From the NCBI RefSeq assembly GCF_008364845.1, contig NZ_VTTP01000002.1, positions 248,001 to 312,000 of the forward strand: a stretch of 64,000 bases of DNA, given 5' to 3'. A model generated the notes under the pieces. It was not told where the DNA came from and did not search any database. It was given only the letters and a program-made list of their open reading frames with translations. The position numbers were made by a program, and so were the translations under genes. Within the stretch, counting starts at the first letter, position 1. The number at the start of each line of letters is the position of its first letter. The stretch is from Actinotalea subterranea (GTDB taxonomy: Bacteria > Actinomycetota > Actinomycetes > Actinomycetales > Cellulomonadaceae). Below are positions 53,872-62,950 of the stretch, one piece after another.

Positions 53872-53900
53872 GACCTCTGTCCCTTTCGGCATCCGCAGGT

Positions 53901-53912
53901 TACGCTTGCGTA
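53901..53912. promoter_or_regulatory. Palindrome in the desaturase promoter region
   Basis: TACGC-TT-GCGTA, a perfect inverted repeat flanked by GGT on the left and GGTAAACC on the right, 64 bases upstream of the desaturase start. It is probably a repressor operator for lipid-responsive control; the regulator is unknown. Confidence 0.5.
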
Positions 53913-53975
53913 GGTAAACCGATCCGATGTGCTGCCGACGGCATCGCGTCGCCCCCCCATCAGACCGGGATGTGC

Positions 53976-55094
53976 ATGAACCCCTCGCCTCGCACGACAG
54001 CCCTCACGGCCACCGACGCCGACGTCCAGGCGGCCCCCGCGACCCCGCGCGAGCGGCAGGTCAGCGAGTTCACGGCGCTGACCCGCACCGTCCAGGAGGC
54101 TGGGCTCATGCGGCGCCGGTACGGGTACTACTGGACCCGCTTCGTCGTCATCACGGCGATGCTCGTCGGTCTCGGCGTCGCCTTCGTGATGATCGGCCCG
54201 TCCTGGTGGCAGATGGGCATCGCGGCGCTCCTCGCGCTCGTGCTCGGTCAGGTCATGTTCCTGGGTCACGACGCGGCGCACCGCCAGATCTTCGCGTCGG
54301 GCCGGTGGAACGACTGGGCGAGCCTGGTCATCGCGAACCTGTACGCGGGCATGAGCTACGGCTGGTGGCAGCACAAGCACAGCCGGCACCACGCCAAGCC
54401 GAACCAGATCGGTGCGGACCCGGACATCGACACGGGCGCCCTCGTGTTCACGACCGAGGAGCTGCCGAAGCCCCGCACCGGGCTCGTCGGCTGGTTCACG
54501 CAGCGGCAGGGGTGGCTCTTCTTCCCCCTGCTCCTCCTCGAGGGCCTGAACCTGCACATCTCGGGTGTCCGGACCATCTTCGGCCGCGGCGAGGTCAAGC
54601 GGCGGCCCGTCGAGATGGCCTTCGTGACCCTGCGCCTCGGCGGCTACCTCGCGCTCGTCTTCTGGCTCCTCCCGGTCGGCATGGCGTTCGCCTTCCTGGG
54701 CGTCCAGCTCGGGATCTTCGGCGTCTACATGGGTGCCGTCTTCGCGCCCAACCACAAGGGCATGCCGATCGTCCCCAAGGACGCCAAGATCGACTTCCTG
54801 CGGCGCCAGGTGCTCATGAGCCGCAACGTCAAGGGCGGCCGGGTGATCGACGAGTTCATGGGCGGCCTGAACTACCAGATCGAGCACCACCTCTTCCCGA
54901 ACATGGCCAGGCCGCACCTGCGCAAGGTGCAGCCGATCGTCCGCGAGTTCTGCGCGAGCCGCGGCATCCACTACACCGAGACCACCCTCGCCCGGTCGTA
55001 CGGCATCGTGATCCGGTACCTCAACACCGTCGGCCTCGCGGCCCGGGACCCGTTCCAGTGCCCCCTGACGCTGGAGTACCGCTCCGCGCGCTGA
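53976..55094 (+). CDS. Membrane fatty acid desaturase
   Basis: A 372-residue di-iron desaturase that introduces a double bond into acyl chains, adjusting membrane fluidity. The three histidine boxes are HDAAH, HKHSRHH and QIEHHLFP, and membrane helices lie between them (ITAMLVGLGVAFVMIGPSWWQMGIAALLALVLGQVMF; LGGYLALVFWLLPVGMAFAFLG). The family is close to the mycobacterial DesA3 and plant-type acyl-lipid desaturases. An electron donor such as a ferredoxin reductase, often encoded nearby, is not present. ATG 53976 is used; an in-frame ATG at 53970 is equally possible. Downstream hairpin. Confidence 0.92.
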   Translation: MNPSPRTTALTATDADVQAAPATPRERQVSEFTALTRTVQEAGLMRRRYGYYWTRFVVITAMLVGLGVAFVMIGPSWWQMGIAALLALVLGQVMFLGHDAAHRQIFASGRWNDWASLVIANLYAGMSYGWWQHKHSRHHAKPNQIGADPDIDTGALVFTTEELPKPRTGLVGWFTQRQGWLFFPLLLLEGLNLHISGVRTIFGRGEVKRRPVEMAFVTLRLGGYLALVFWLLPVGMAFAFLGVQLGIFGVYMGAVFAPNHKGMPIVPKDAKIDFLRRQVLMSRNVKGGRVIDEFMGGLNYQIEHHLFPNMARPHLRKVQPIVREFCASRGIHYTETTLARSYGIVIRYLNTVGLAARDPFQCPLTLEYRSAR

Positions 55095-55106
55095 CGGGCG
55101 CACCGC

Positions 55107-55138
55107 CCGACCCGCGGCGTCGACGACGTGCGGGTCGG
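55107..55138 (+). terminator. Hairpin after the desaturase gene
   Basis: CCGACCCGC (55107-55115) and GCGGGTCGG (55130-55138), 14-base loop. Confidence 0.5.
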
Positions 55139-55165
55139 TGCCGCGCGCGACGGTAGCCTGAGCGG

Positions 55166-58078
55166 GTGCACAACGAGCCCACGACAGCCACGTCCACCCC
55201 GGTCGGCGGAACCCCGCCGGAAGCCCCCCTGCGCTACACCGCCGCGCTCGCCGCGGACATCGAGAAGCGCTGGCAGGACCGGTGGGCCGAGCTCGGCACG
55301 TTCCACACGCCCAACCCCGACGGACCGCTCACCGACGGTGCGGGTCACCACGTCGCGGAGCAGACGCCCGCCTTCTTCATCATGGACATGTTCCCGTACC
55401 CCTCGGGGGACGGCCTGCACGTCGGCCACCCCCTCGGGTACATCGCGACCGACGTCGTGGGCCGCTACCGCCGGATGTGCGGGGACAACGTGCTCCACGC
55501 GCTCGGCTACGACGCGTTCGGCCTGCCCGCCGAGCAGTACGCGGTCCAGACGGGCCAGCACCCGCGGGTCACGACCGAGGCCAACATCGCCACGATGCGC
55601 CGGCAGCTGCGCCGGCTCGGCCTCGCGCACGACGAGCGCCGCTCGTTCGCGACGACCGACAGCGACTACGTGCGCTGGACCCAGTGGATCTTCCTCCAGG
55701 TCTTCAGCTCCTGGTACGACGCCGACGCCGTGCGCCCCGACGGCGGGCGCGGCAGGGCGCGGCCCATCGCGGAGCTCGAGGCCGAGTACGCCGCGGGCGA
55801 GCGTGCGACGCCCGACGGCCGCTCGTGGGCGGACCTGGACGTCGTCGAGCGACGCCGCGTGCTGGACGCCTCGCGCCTCGCGTACGTCTCCGAGACGCCC
55901 GTCAACTGGTGCCCCGGGCTGGGCACCGTGCTGGCGAACGAGGAGGTCACGGTCGACGGCCGCTCCGAGCGCGGCAACTACCCCGTGTTCAAGCGCAACC
56001 TGCGCCAGTGGAACATGCGCATCACGGCGTACGCCGACCGCCTGGCCGACGACCTCGACCTGATCGACTGGCCCGAGAAGGTGCGCTCGATGCAGCGCAA
56101 CTGGATCGGGCGCTCCGAGGGCGCCCAGGTGACGTTCGAGGTCATCGGCGGCACCGAGGTCGAGGTCTTCACCACCCGTCCCGACACGCTGTTCGGCGCG
56201 ACGTTCATGGTCGTGGCGCCCGAGCACCCGCTGCTCGACGAGGTGCCGGCCGAGTGGCCGGACGGCACGCACAAGACGTGGACGGGCGGTCACCGCACGC
56301 CCGTCGCGGCCGTGGCCGAGTACCGGACGGCGTCGGCCGCCAAGACGGCCGTCGAGCGTCAGGCCGACGCGGGCCGCAAGACGGGCGTGTTCACCGGGCA
56401 CCTGGCGATCAACCCGGTCAACGGCGAGCCGATCCCGGTCTTCACCGCCGACTACGTGCTCATGGGCTACGGCACCGGCGCGATCATGGCCGTCCCCGCG
56501 CAGGACGAGCGCGACTGGCAGTTCGCCGAGGCGTTCGAGCTGCCCGTCGTCCGCACCGTCGCGCCGCCCGAGGGCTGGGAGGGCGGTGCCTACACGGGTG
56601 ACGGGCCCGCGATCAACTCGTCGAACGAGGAGATCAGCCTCGACGGGATGGAGGTCGCGGACGCGAAGGCCACGATCACCGCGTGGCTGGCCGACAAGGG
56701 CCTGGGCACCGGGACCGTCACGTACCGGCTGCGCGACTGGCTGTTCAGCCGGCAGCGCTACTGGGGCGAGCCCTTTCCGATCGTGTACGACGAGCACGAC
56801 CTGCCGATCGCCCTGCCCGAGAGCATGCTGCCGGTGGACCTGCCCGAGGTCCCCGACTACTCGCCGCGGACCTTCGAGCCGGACGACGTGCACTCGACCC
56901 CGGAGCCGCCGCTGGGCCGCAACGAGGAGTGGGTGCACGTCACCCTGGACCTGGGGGACGGGCCCCGCACGTACCGCCGTGACACGAACACGATGCCCAA
57001 CTGGGCGGGGTCCTGCTGGTACTACCTGAACTACCTGGACCCCGGTCGCCGGGACGTGCTCGTCGACCCGGCGCTCGAGCGCTACTGGATGGGCCCGCAG
57101 CACAACGCGGCGACGGGCTCCTCGGGTGGTGTCGACCTGTACGTGGGCGGCGTCGAGCACGCGGTGCTGCACCTGCTCTACGCGCGCTTCTGGCACAAGG
57201 TCCTCTTCGACCTCGGGCACGTCTCGAGCGTCGAGCCGTTCCGCACCCTGTTCAACCAGGGCTACATCCAGGCGTACGCCTACAAGGACGCGCGCGGCCA
57301 GTACGTGCCGGCCAGCGAGGTCGTGGAGGACGAGGCGGCGTCGACGGGCTTCACGTGGGAGGGCCAGGAGGTCCACCGCGAGTACGGCAAGATCGGCAAG
57401 TCGCTCAAGAACAGCGTCACGCCCGACGAGATGTACGAGGCCTACGGTGCGGACACGTTCCGGGTCTACGAGATGTCCATGGGCCCGCTCGACCTGTCAC
57501 GCCCCTGGGAGACGCGCGCCGTCGTCGGCTCGCAGCGGTTCCTCCAGCGGCTGTGGCGCAACGTCGTCGACGAGCACACGGGCGAGCTGACGGTCGTGGA
57601 CGAGGAGCCCGCGCCCGAGACGCTGCGGCTGCTGCACCGGACGATCGACGACGTGCGCACCGAGATGGGCGCGATGCGCTTCAACACCGCGATCGCCAAG
57701 CTCATCGTGCTCAACAACCACATGACGGGCCTGGCACGTGTCCCGCGCGTGGTGGCCGAGGCCGTCGTGCTCATGGTCGCGCCCATCGCCCCGCACATCA
57801 GCGAGGAGCTGTGGTCCCGCCTGGGCCACCCGGACAGCCTGATCCGGGAGCCGTACCCCGTGGCGGACCCGGCGTTCCTCGTCGAGGACACCGTCACCTG
57901 CGTCGTGCAGGTGCAGGGCAAGGTGCGCGACCGGCTCGAGGTGCCCGCGTCGATCGGTGAGGACGAGCTGCGTGAGCTCGCGCTCGCGACGGCCGGCGTC
58001 CGGCGGGCCCTCGACGGGCGTGAGGTCCGGACGGTCGTCGTGCGGGCGCCGCGCCTGGTCAACGTCGTGCCGGCCTGA
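55166..58078 (+). CDS. leuS: Leucyl-tRNA synthetase
   Basis: Charges tRNA-Leu. The 970-residue protein is a class I synthetase of bacterial type with [17 protein letters not shown] (HIGH motif about 83), a long CP1 editing domain (about 290-500, [20 protein letters not shown]; the universally conserved Asp is in [20 protein letters not shown]), the [14 protein letters not shown] region, and KIGKSLKN as KMSKS motif (about 741). The anticodon-binding and C-terminal domains are complete ([16 protein letters not shown]). GTG 55166 lies 6 bases after TAGCCT (55154-55159), a leaderless start. Confidence 0.96.
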   Translation: MHNEPTTATSTPVGGTPPEAPLRYTAALAADIEKRWQDRWAELGTFHTPNPDGPLTDGAGHHVAEQTPAFFIMDMFPYPSGDGLHVGHPLGYIATDVVGRYRRMCGDNVLHALGYDAFGLPAEQYAVQTGQHPRVTTEANIATMRRQLRRLGLAHDERRSFATTDSDYVRWTQWIFLQVFSSWYDADAVRPDGGRGRARPIAELEAEYAAGERATPDGRSWADLDVVERRRVLDASRLAYVSETPVNWCPGLGTVLANEEVTVDGRSERGNYPVFKRNLRQWNMRITAYADRLADDLDLIDWPEKVRSMQRNWIGRSEGAQVTFEVIGGTEVEVFTTRPDTLFGATFMVVAPEHPLLDEVPAEWPDGTHKTWTGGHRTPVAAVAEYRTASAAKTAVERQADAGRKTGVFTGHLAINPVNGEPIPVFTADYVLMGYGTGAIMAVPAQDERDWQFAEAFELPVVRTVAPPEGWEGGAYTGDGPAINSSNEEISLDGMEVADAKATITAWLADKGLGTGTVTYRLRDWLFSRQRYWGEPFPIVYDEHDLPIALPESMLPVDLPEVPDYSPRTFEPDDVHSTPEPPLGRNEEWVHVTLDLGDGPRTYRRDTNTMPNWAGSCWYYLNYLDPGRRDVLVDPALERYWMGPQHNAATGSSGGVDLYVGGVEHAVLHLLYARFWHKVLFDLGHVSSVEPFRTLFNQGYIQAYAYKDARGQYVPASEVVEDEAASTGFTWEGQEVHREYGKIGKSLKNSVTPDEMYEAYGADTFRVYEMSMGPLDLSRPWETRAVVGSQRFLQRLWRNVVDEHTGELTVVDEEPAPETLRLLHRTIDDVRTEMGAMRFNTAIAKLIVLNNHMTGLARVPRVVAEAVVLMVAPIAPHISEELWSRLGHPDSLIREPYPVADPAFLVEDTVTCVVQVQGKVRDRLEVPASIGEDELRELALATAGVRRALDGREVRTVVVRAPRLVNVVPA

Positions 58079-58080
58079 GC

Positions 58081-58956
58081 ATGCCGCCTGCCGCCGGGCA
58101 CCGGGTCGCCGTGGTGACCGACTCCACGGCGTCGGTCCCGGCGGCGCTGCTCGACGCCGCTGACATCACGGTGGTCCCGCTCCAGGTCGTGATCGACGGG
58201 GTGCCCCACCGCGAGGGCGTCGACCTGTGCCCCAGCGCGCTCGCTGACGCGATGCGCGCGGGCGCCACGGTGTCGACGTCCCAGCCCGGGCCGGACGCGT
58301 TCGCACGCGTGTACGCGCGGCTGGCGGCCCGCGGAGCGCGCGAGATCGTCTCGGTGCACCTGTCCTCCGAGCTCTCCGGGACGGTCACGTCCGCCCAGAT
58401 CGCCGCGCAGACGTGCGGGGTCCCCGTGCACGTGGTCGACTCGCGCACGGTCGGCATGGGGCTCGGGTTCGCCGTGCTCGCCGCGGCCCGCGCCGGCGCG
58501 CAGACGGACGCGTCCGGCGGGTCGGGTGACGCCGCCGCGCGGGCGGCTCTGCGCTGCGCCGCGTCGTCGGAGGTGCTCTTCGCCGTCGACACCCTCGACC
58601 ACCTGCGGCGCGGGGGGCGCCTCGGTCCGGTGGCCGCCGCCGTGGGGGCCGTGCTCGGTCTGCGACCCGTCCTGGGGGTGCGCGACGGCCGCATCGAGGT
58701 CGTCGAGAAGGTCCGGACGAGCGTGCGTGCGCGTGAGCGCGTGATCGATGCGTCCGTCGAGGCGGTGCGACGCCGGTCCACGGCGGTCGCGGCCGTCCAC
58801 CACTTCGACGACCCGGCTCTCGGCGAGGAGGTCGCGCGGGTGATCCGTGACCGGTGCGGCGCCGGCCTGGACGACGTCCACGTGGCCCAGATCAGTGCCG
58901 TGGTCGGTGCGCACGTGGGCCCGGGCCTCGTCGCCGTGGTGGTCGCCGAGCGCTGA
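58081..58956 (+). CDS. DegV family protein (FakB-like fatty acid-binding protein)
   Basis: A 291-residue DegV protein, which holds one fatty acid in a deep pocket; such proteins serve FakA as FakB, presenting the acid for phosphorylation. VAVVTDSTASVP (N-terminal motif), VVPLQVVIDGVPHREGVDL, STSQPGPDAF, LSSELSGTVTSAQ and VVDSRTVGMGLGF are the fold-defining segments, including the Thr/Ser residues that hold the carboxylate. VDTLDHLRRGGRLGPVAAAVGAVLGLRPVLGV is the C-terminal signature. ATG 3 bases after leuS, so probably co-transcribed. The only FakA-like kinase in the window is at 9.1 kb. Confidence 0.91.
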   Translation: MPPAAGHRVAVVTDSTASVPAALLDAADITVVPLQVVIDGVPHREGVDLCPSALADAMRAGATVSTSQPGPDAFARVYARLAARGAREIVSVHLSSELSGTVTSAQIAAQTCGVPVHVVDSRTVGMGLGFAVLAAARAGAQTDASGGSGDAAARAALRCAASSEVLFAVDTLDHLRRGGRLGPVAAAVGAVLGLRPVLGVRDGRIEVVEKVRTSVRARERVIDASVEAVRRRSTAVAAVHHFDDPALGEEVARVIRDRCGAGLDDVHVAQISAVVGAHVGPGLVAVVVAER

Positions 58957-59050
58957 CCCGCGGGTCCACAGGTCCAGGCGCGCCACGAGCGCGCACAGGC
59001 CCATCGCCCCCGCGCCCGGTGCGCCCGGGCCGACCCCTAGCGTCGCTCCG

Positions 59051-60313
59051 GTGGCAGCCGAGGAGAACCTGGACGAGGCGACGCGGGCACGCCTCCTGCG
59101 CATCGCGCAGGGCGCCCGCCGCACCTCGGCACCCGGCACCGCGGCGACGGCCGAGGCGCTGGGGGAGCAGCGAGCCTGGCAGCCGTCAGGTGCGACGACC
59201 GGTGCGGGAGCCGTCCGCGGACGCGCCCACCGCCACGTCCCCGCAGGCGACCGTGCCCTCCCGACGGAGCCGACCTCGGCCTCGGGGACGGGTGCCCAGG
59301 AGGAGCGGTGGGTCCCCGCCCGTCCCGCCGCACCCCGGGCGTCCCACGGGACGCCGACCGCGGAGCCGTCGCCGGACGTCCCCTGGCCGGCAGCCGGAGG
59401 GCAGTCCCCGGGGGGCGCGTGGCTGCCGCGCGATCGTTGGCCGGTTGACGCGGCGGACGGCGCCGCCCCGGTGGCACCGGCCGGCCGCGAGCTGCGCGAG
59501 CGCGCCATCGGGTCCGCCGTCCGCGCCTACACGGCAGCGCACGGCCACCCCCTCGAGCACGAGTCGGACGACGGCGCGCGTCCGGGCACCGAGCGGCGGC
59601 GCTGGGCGCTCTCGCCACGGGTCACGATCGCCGGGCTCGTGGCGCTGACCGCCATCACCCTCGTCGTCGTGCTGCGGGGCGGCCTCGTCACGGCGGCCCC
59701 GATCGTCGAGGTCGTGGGCGTGGGTGACGCCGGGGTCGGCACCTCGGCGGCGGCGGACGGCGGTGCAGGAGCGGCGGCGGACGGCGGCGTGCCTGCCGGT
59801 GCGGACGAGGGCGGGACGACGGGCGGGACGACAGGCGGCACCGCGGCGGACCCGGGTGCACCGGCAGCCGAGGACGTGGTGGTCCACGTGGTCGGGCAGG
59901 TCGCGGCGCCCGGTGTCGTCACGCTCGCCGCCGGCGCGCGCGTGACGGACGCCATCACCGCGGCCGGCGGCCCGACGGCTGAGGCCGACCTCTCGGCGCT
60001 CAACCTCGCACGTGAGCTCGTCGACGGGGAGCAGGTCGCCGTCCCCCGCCCGGGCGAGGTGCTCGCCGGCGCCTCACCCGCCGAGACGGGGGACGCGGCG
60101 GGTGCGCCGCCCACCCCGTCGGACGTCCTGGACCTCAACACCGCCGACGCGACGGCGCTCGACGCCCTCCCCGGCATCGGCCCGGTCCTCGCCCAGCGGA
60201 TCGTGGACTGGCGCTCCGAGCACGGACGCTTCACCTCGGTCGACGAGCTGGGCGAGGTCAGCGGGATCGGGCCGTCCGTCCTCGAGGGCCTGCGTGAGCT
60301 CGTCGGGGTGTGA
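59051..60313 (+). CDS. comEA: ComEA-like helix-hairpin-helix DNA-binding protein
   Basis: Receptor for DNA in natural transformation of other bacteria. The 420-residue protein has a long Ala/Pro/Gly-rich cytoplasmic N-terminal part (about 1-190), one membrane segment (about 196-216, VTIAGLVALTAITLVVVLRGGLV), a Gly-rich linker, an SLBB domain (VVVHVVGQVAAPGVVTLAAGARVTDAITAAGG) and a C-terminal double helix-hairpin-helix (LDLNTADATALDALPGIGPVLAQRIVDW). The N-terminal extension is much longer than that of Bacillus ComEA. GTG 7 bases after TAGCGT (59038-59043), leaderless. comEC and holA follow, the usual order. Confidence 0.89.
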   Translation: MAAEENLDEATRARLLRIAQGARRTSAPGTAATAEALGEQRAWQPSGATTGAGAVRGRAHRHVPAGDRALPTEPTSASGTGAQEERWVPARPAAPRASHGTPTAEPSPDVPWPAAGGQSPGGAWLPRDRWPVDAADGAAPVAPAGRELRERAIGSAVRAYTAAHGHPLEHESDDGARPGTERRRWALSPRVTIAGLVALTAITLVVVLRGGLVTAAPIVEVVGVGDAGVGTSAAADGGAGAAADGGVPAGADEGGTTGGTTGGTAADPGAPAAEDVVVHVVGQVAAPGVVTLAAGARVTDAITAAGGPTAEADLSALNLARELVDGEQVAVPRPGEVLAGASPAETGDAAGAPPTPSDVLDLNTADATALDALPGIGPVLAQRIVDWRSEHGRFTSVDELGEVSGIGPSVLEGLRELVGV

Positions 60314-60329
60314 GCGCACGTCCGGGCCG

Positions 60330-61922
60330 GTGAGCGCAGGCGCGCCCGGGACGGAGCTGCGTCCTGGTGCGCGCGGGGCTCCCGACCTGCGGCCCGCCCC
60401 CGACCTGCGGCCGACGACGGACCTCCGGCTCGTGCCCGCGGCTCTCGCCGCCTGGGTGACGAGCGCGGCAGGGGTCGGCATGAGCACAGCCACCGTCGCG
60501 CTCACGGGGTGCCTCGCCCTGGCCGTCGCCGCTCTCGTCACCCTGGTCACCCGCCGGGCGCGGCGCCCCCGGTCCCGAGCCCCCGGGCGTGGCGCGGACG
60601 TCCTGTCCTCGTGCTGGTTCCTCGCCTGCGTCGTCGCCCTCGTGTGCGTCAGCGCCGCCGCGCAGCTGCACGTGCGCGGTACGGGGCCGCTGACACGGCT
60701 CGCGGCCGACGGTGCGACGGTCGTGGTCGTCGGGGTGGTGCGGGCCGAGCCGGAGGCCGTGGGCACCGGGTCCGGAGGCGGCGCTCCGCGACGCACGACG
60801 GTCGTGGCCGTCGAGGCGGTGACCGGCCGCGGCGCCACGGTGCGGGTGTCCGCGCTCGTCCTCGTGCGGGGCGGGGCGGAGCTCGTCGTGCCGTACGGTG
60901 CCCGCGTCGAGCTGCGCGGGCGGCTCGGTCCTGGGCAGCCGGGCGCTCGGGAGAGCGCGGTGCTGGCGGTCGACGGCGCACCGCGCGTCCTGGGACCGCC
61001 CGGCATGGTCGACCGCGAGCTCGGCAGGCTCCGCAGCACGCTGCTCGAGGTCACCGACGGCTTCCCGGCGGACGCCCGCGGGCTCGTCCCCGGTGCCGCG
61101 GTGGGTGACACGAGCCGGCTGCCGGCGGACCTCGACGAGGCGATGCGCGTGGCCGGCCTCACGCACGTGACGGCCGTCTCCGGTGGCCACTTCGCGGTGC
61201 TCTCCTCGACGGTGCTCGGGCTCGCCGCGCTGCTCGGCCTGCCGCGCTGGGCACGCGCCCTCGCCGTCGGAGCCGTCATGACCTGGTTCGTGCTCCTCGT
61301 GCACCCGGAGCCCAGCGTGCTCCGGGCGGCAGCGATGGGCCTCGCGGGCGTCGTCGGTCTCCTGGTGGGCCGCCCGTCGCGCGCCGTGCCGGCCCTCGCC
61401 GCGACGGTCGTGGTGCTCCTGGTGGTCGACCCGTGGCTCGCACGGTCCTACGGGTTCGTGCTCTCGGTGGCGGCGACGGGCGCGATCGTGCTCCTCGCAC
61501 CTCGCCTCGCCGCACGGGTGCGCGGCCTGGTCCCGCACTGGCTGGCCCTGGCCATCGCGGTCCCGGTGGCCGCGCAGGCCGCGTGCGGACCGGTCCTCCT
61601 CATGCTCCAGCCCACCCTCTCGCCCTATGCCGTCCCGGCGAACGTGCTCGCGGCGCCCGCACTCGTCCCGGCCACCCTCCTGGGCGTCGGTGCGACGGTC
61701 ACCGGCCCCTGGGCGCCGGAGGTCGCCGGGCTGCTCGCACGCGGCGCCGCCGGCGCGACGTGGTGGATCGCGACCGTCGCCCGGACGTTCGCCGGGCTGC
61801 CCGGGGCGAGCGTCGCGTGGCCCGGGGGAGCAGTGGGCGCCGCGCTCCTCGCCGGCCTGACCGCCGCGGTGCTCGGGATCCTCGTGCGTGGCGGGCGCTC
61901 CCGCTCCGAGGAGCGTGCGTGA
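60330..61922 (+). CDS. comEC: ComEC/Rec2-type channel protein without C-terminal hydrolase domain
   Basis: DNA-channel family protein of 530 residues. N-terminal hydrophobic segments are followed by an OB-like extracytoplasmic part and the Competence domain (GDTSRLPADLDEAMRVAGLTHVTAVSGGHFAVLSS, then about ten membrane helices). The chain stops after the last helix (AALLAGLTAAVLGILVRGG), so the metallo-beta-lactamase-like domain of Bacillus-type ComEC, usually some 250 residues, is missing; its motif HxHxDH is not found before holA. GTG 60330 is used. The gene could still be a DNA channel, but natural competence in this organism is unproven. Confidence 0.86.
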   Translation: MSAGAPGTELRPGARGAPDLRPAPDLRPTTDLRLVPAALAAWVTSAAGVGMSTATVALTGCLALAVAALVTLVTRRARRPRSRAPGRGADVLSSCWFLACVVALVCVSAAAQLHVRGTGPLTRLAADGATVVVVGVVRAEPEAVGTGSGGGAPRRTTVVAVEAVTGRGATVRVSALVLVRGGAELVVPYGARVELRGRLGPGQPGARESAVLAVDGAPRVLGPPGMVDRELGRLRSTLLEVTDGFPADARGLVPGAAVGDTSRLPADLDEAMRVAGLTHVTAVSGGHFAVLSSTVLGLAALLGLPRWARALAVGAVMTWFVLLVHPEPSVLRAAAMGLAGVVGLLVGRPSRAVPALAATVVVLLVVDPWLARSYGFVLSVAATGAIVLLAPRLAARVRGLVPHWLALAIAVPVAAQAACGPVLLMLQPTLSPYAVPANVLAAPALVPATLLGVGATVTGPWAPEVAGLLARGAAGATWWIATVARTFAGLPGASVAWPGGAVGAALLAGLTAAVLGILVRGGRSRSEERA

Positions 61923-61948
61923 CAGCGGTACGTGGCAGGCTGTGCGGC

Positions 61949-62950
61949 ATGCCCCCAGCAAGTCGCCGACCGGCGAGCGCCTCCGTCACGTGGGACCAGG
62001 TCGAGATCGCACCCCTCGTCCTCGTGACAGGTGGTGAGGCGCTCCTGGCGGAGAGAGCGGTCGAGCGGGTCCTCGGCCAGGCGCGCGAGCAGGACCCGTC
62101 CGTCGAGGTCACTCGCCTCGAGGGTCCCTCCTACGAGGCCGGGCGGCTCCAGGTCGCGACGAGCCCCTCGCTCTTCGACGAGGCCCGCGTGGTCGTGCTC
62201 ACCGACCTGCAGGCCGCGACCGAGCAGGCGCTCGCCGACGTCACGGAGTACGTCGCGGCGCCGGCGCCCGACGTCGTCCTGGTGCTCCAGCACGGGGGCG
62301 GTGTCCGGGGCAAGCGCACGCTCGACGCGATCCGGGCCGCCGGTGCCCTGACGGTGGCGTGCGACCCGGTCAAGCGGGACGCGGACAAGTCGGCGTTTGC
62401 GGTGGCCGAGCTCCGCAGGGCCCGGCGCAAGGCCGAGCCCGCTGCGCTGCGCGCGCTCGTGGAGGCATGCGGCGCGGACCTGCGCGAGCTCGCGGCGGCG
62501 TGCCAGCAGCTCGCCGCCGACACGACCGGGACCGTGACCCTCGAGGTCGTGACCCGCTACTACGGGGGCCGCGTCGAGGCGACGGGTTTCCGCGTGGCCG
62601 ACGCCGCGGTCGAGGGACGGGCCGGGGAGGCCGTCGCGCTCCTGCGCCACGCGGTCGCCACGGGCACGGATCCCGTGCCGCTGGTCGCCGCGCTGGCGGC
62701 GAAGCTCCGCACCCTGGCCAAGGTCGGTGCAGCGCGTGGTCGCGGGCTGGACCCTGCGCGGGACCTGGGTCTCGCGTCGTGGCAGGTGGACCGCGCCCGC
62801 CGGGACCTGTCCCGATGGACCCCCGAGGCGCTCGCCGACGCGATCGCCGCCGTCGCCCAGGCCGATGCCGAGGTCAAGGGCGCCGGACGCGACCCCGTCT
62901 TCGCGATCGAGCGCGCGGTGCTGCGGGTCGCCTCAGCGGTGCGACCCTGA
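61949..62950 (+). CDS. holA: DNA polymerase III subunit delta
   Basis: Clamp-loader subunit that opens the sliding clamp. The 333-residue protein shows APLVLVTGGEALLAERAVERVL (degenerate AAA+ N-terminus), SPSLFDEARVVVLTDLQAA, DPVKRDADKSAFAVAELRRA and the C-terminal collar domain (ALLRHAVATGTDPVPLVAALAAKLRTLAKV). It lacks a functional P-loop, as normal for delta. ATG start 26 bases after comEC, with CAGGCT 7 bases upstream, a weak -10-like hexamer. Overlaps the convergent EAL gene by 18 bases. Confidence 0.94.
   Translation: MPPASRRPASASVTWDQVEIAPLVLVTGGEALLAERAVERVLGQAREQDPSVEVTRLEGPSYEAGRLQVATSPSLFDEARVVVLTDLQAATEQALADVTEYVAAPAPDVVLVLQHGGGVRGKRTLDAIRAAGALTVACDPVKRDADKSAFAVAELRRARRKAEPAALRALVEACGADLRELAAACQQLAADTTGTVTLEVVTRYYGGRVEATGFRVADAAVEGRAGEAVALLRHAVATGTDPVPLVAALAAKLRTLAKVGAARGRGLDPARDLGLASWQVDRARRDLSRWTPEALADAIAAVAQADAEVKGAGRDPVFAIERAVLRVASAVRP

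Noticed and set aside
57388-57411. Loss of the KMSKS motif in leuS
   Set aside because: KIGKS is a recognised variant and all other motifs are intact.
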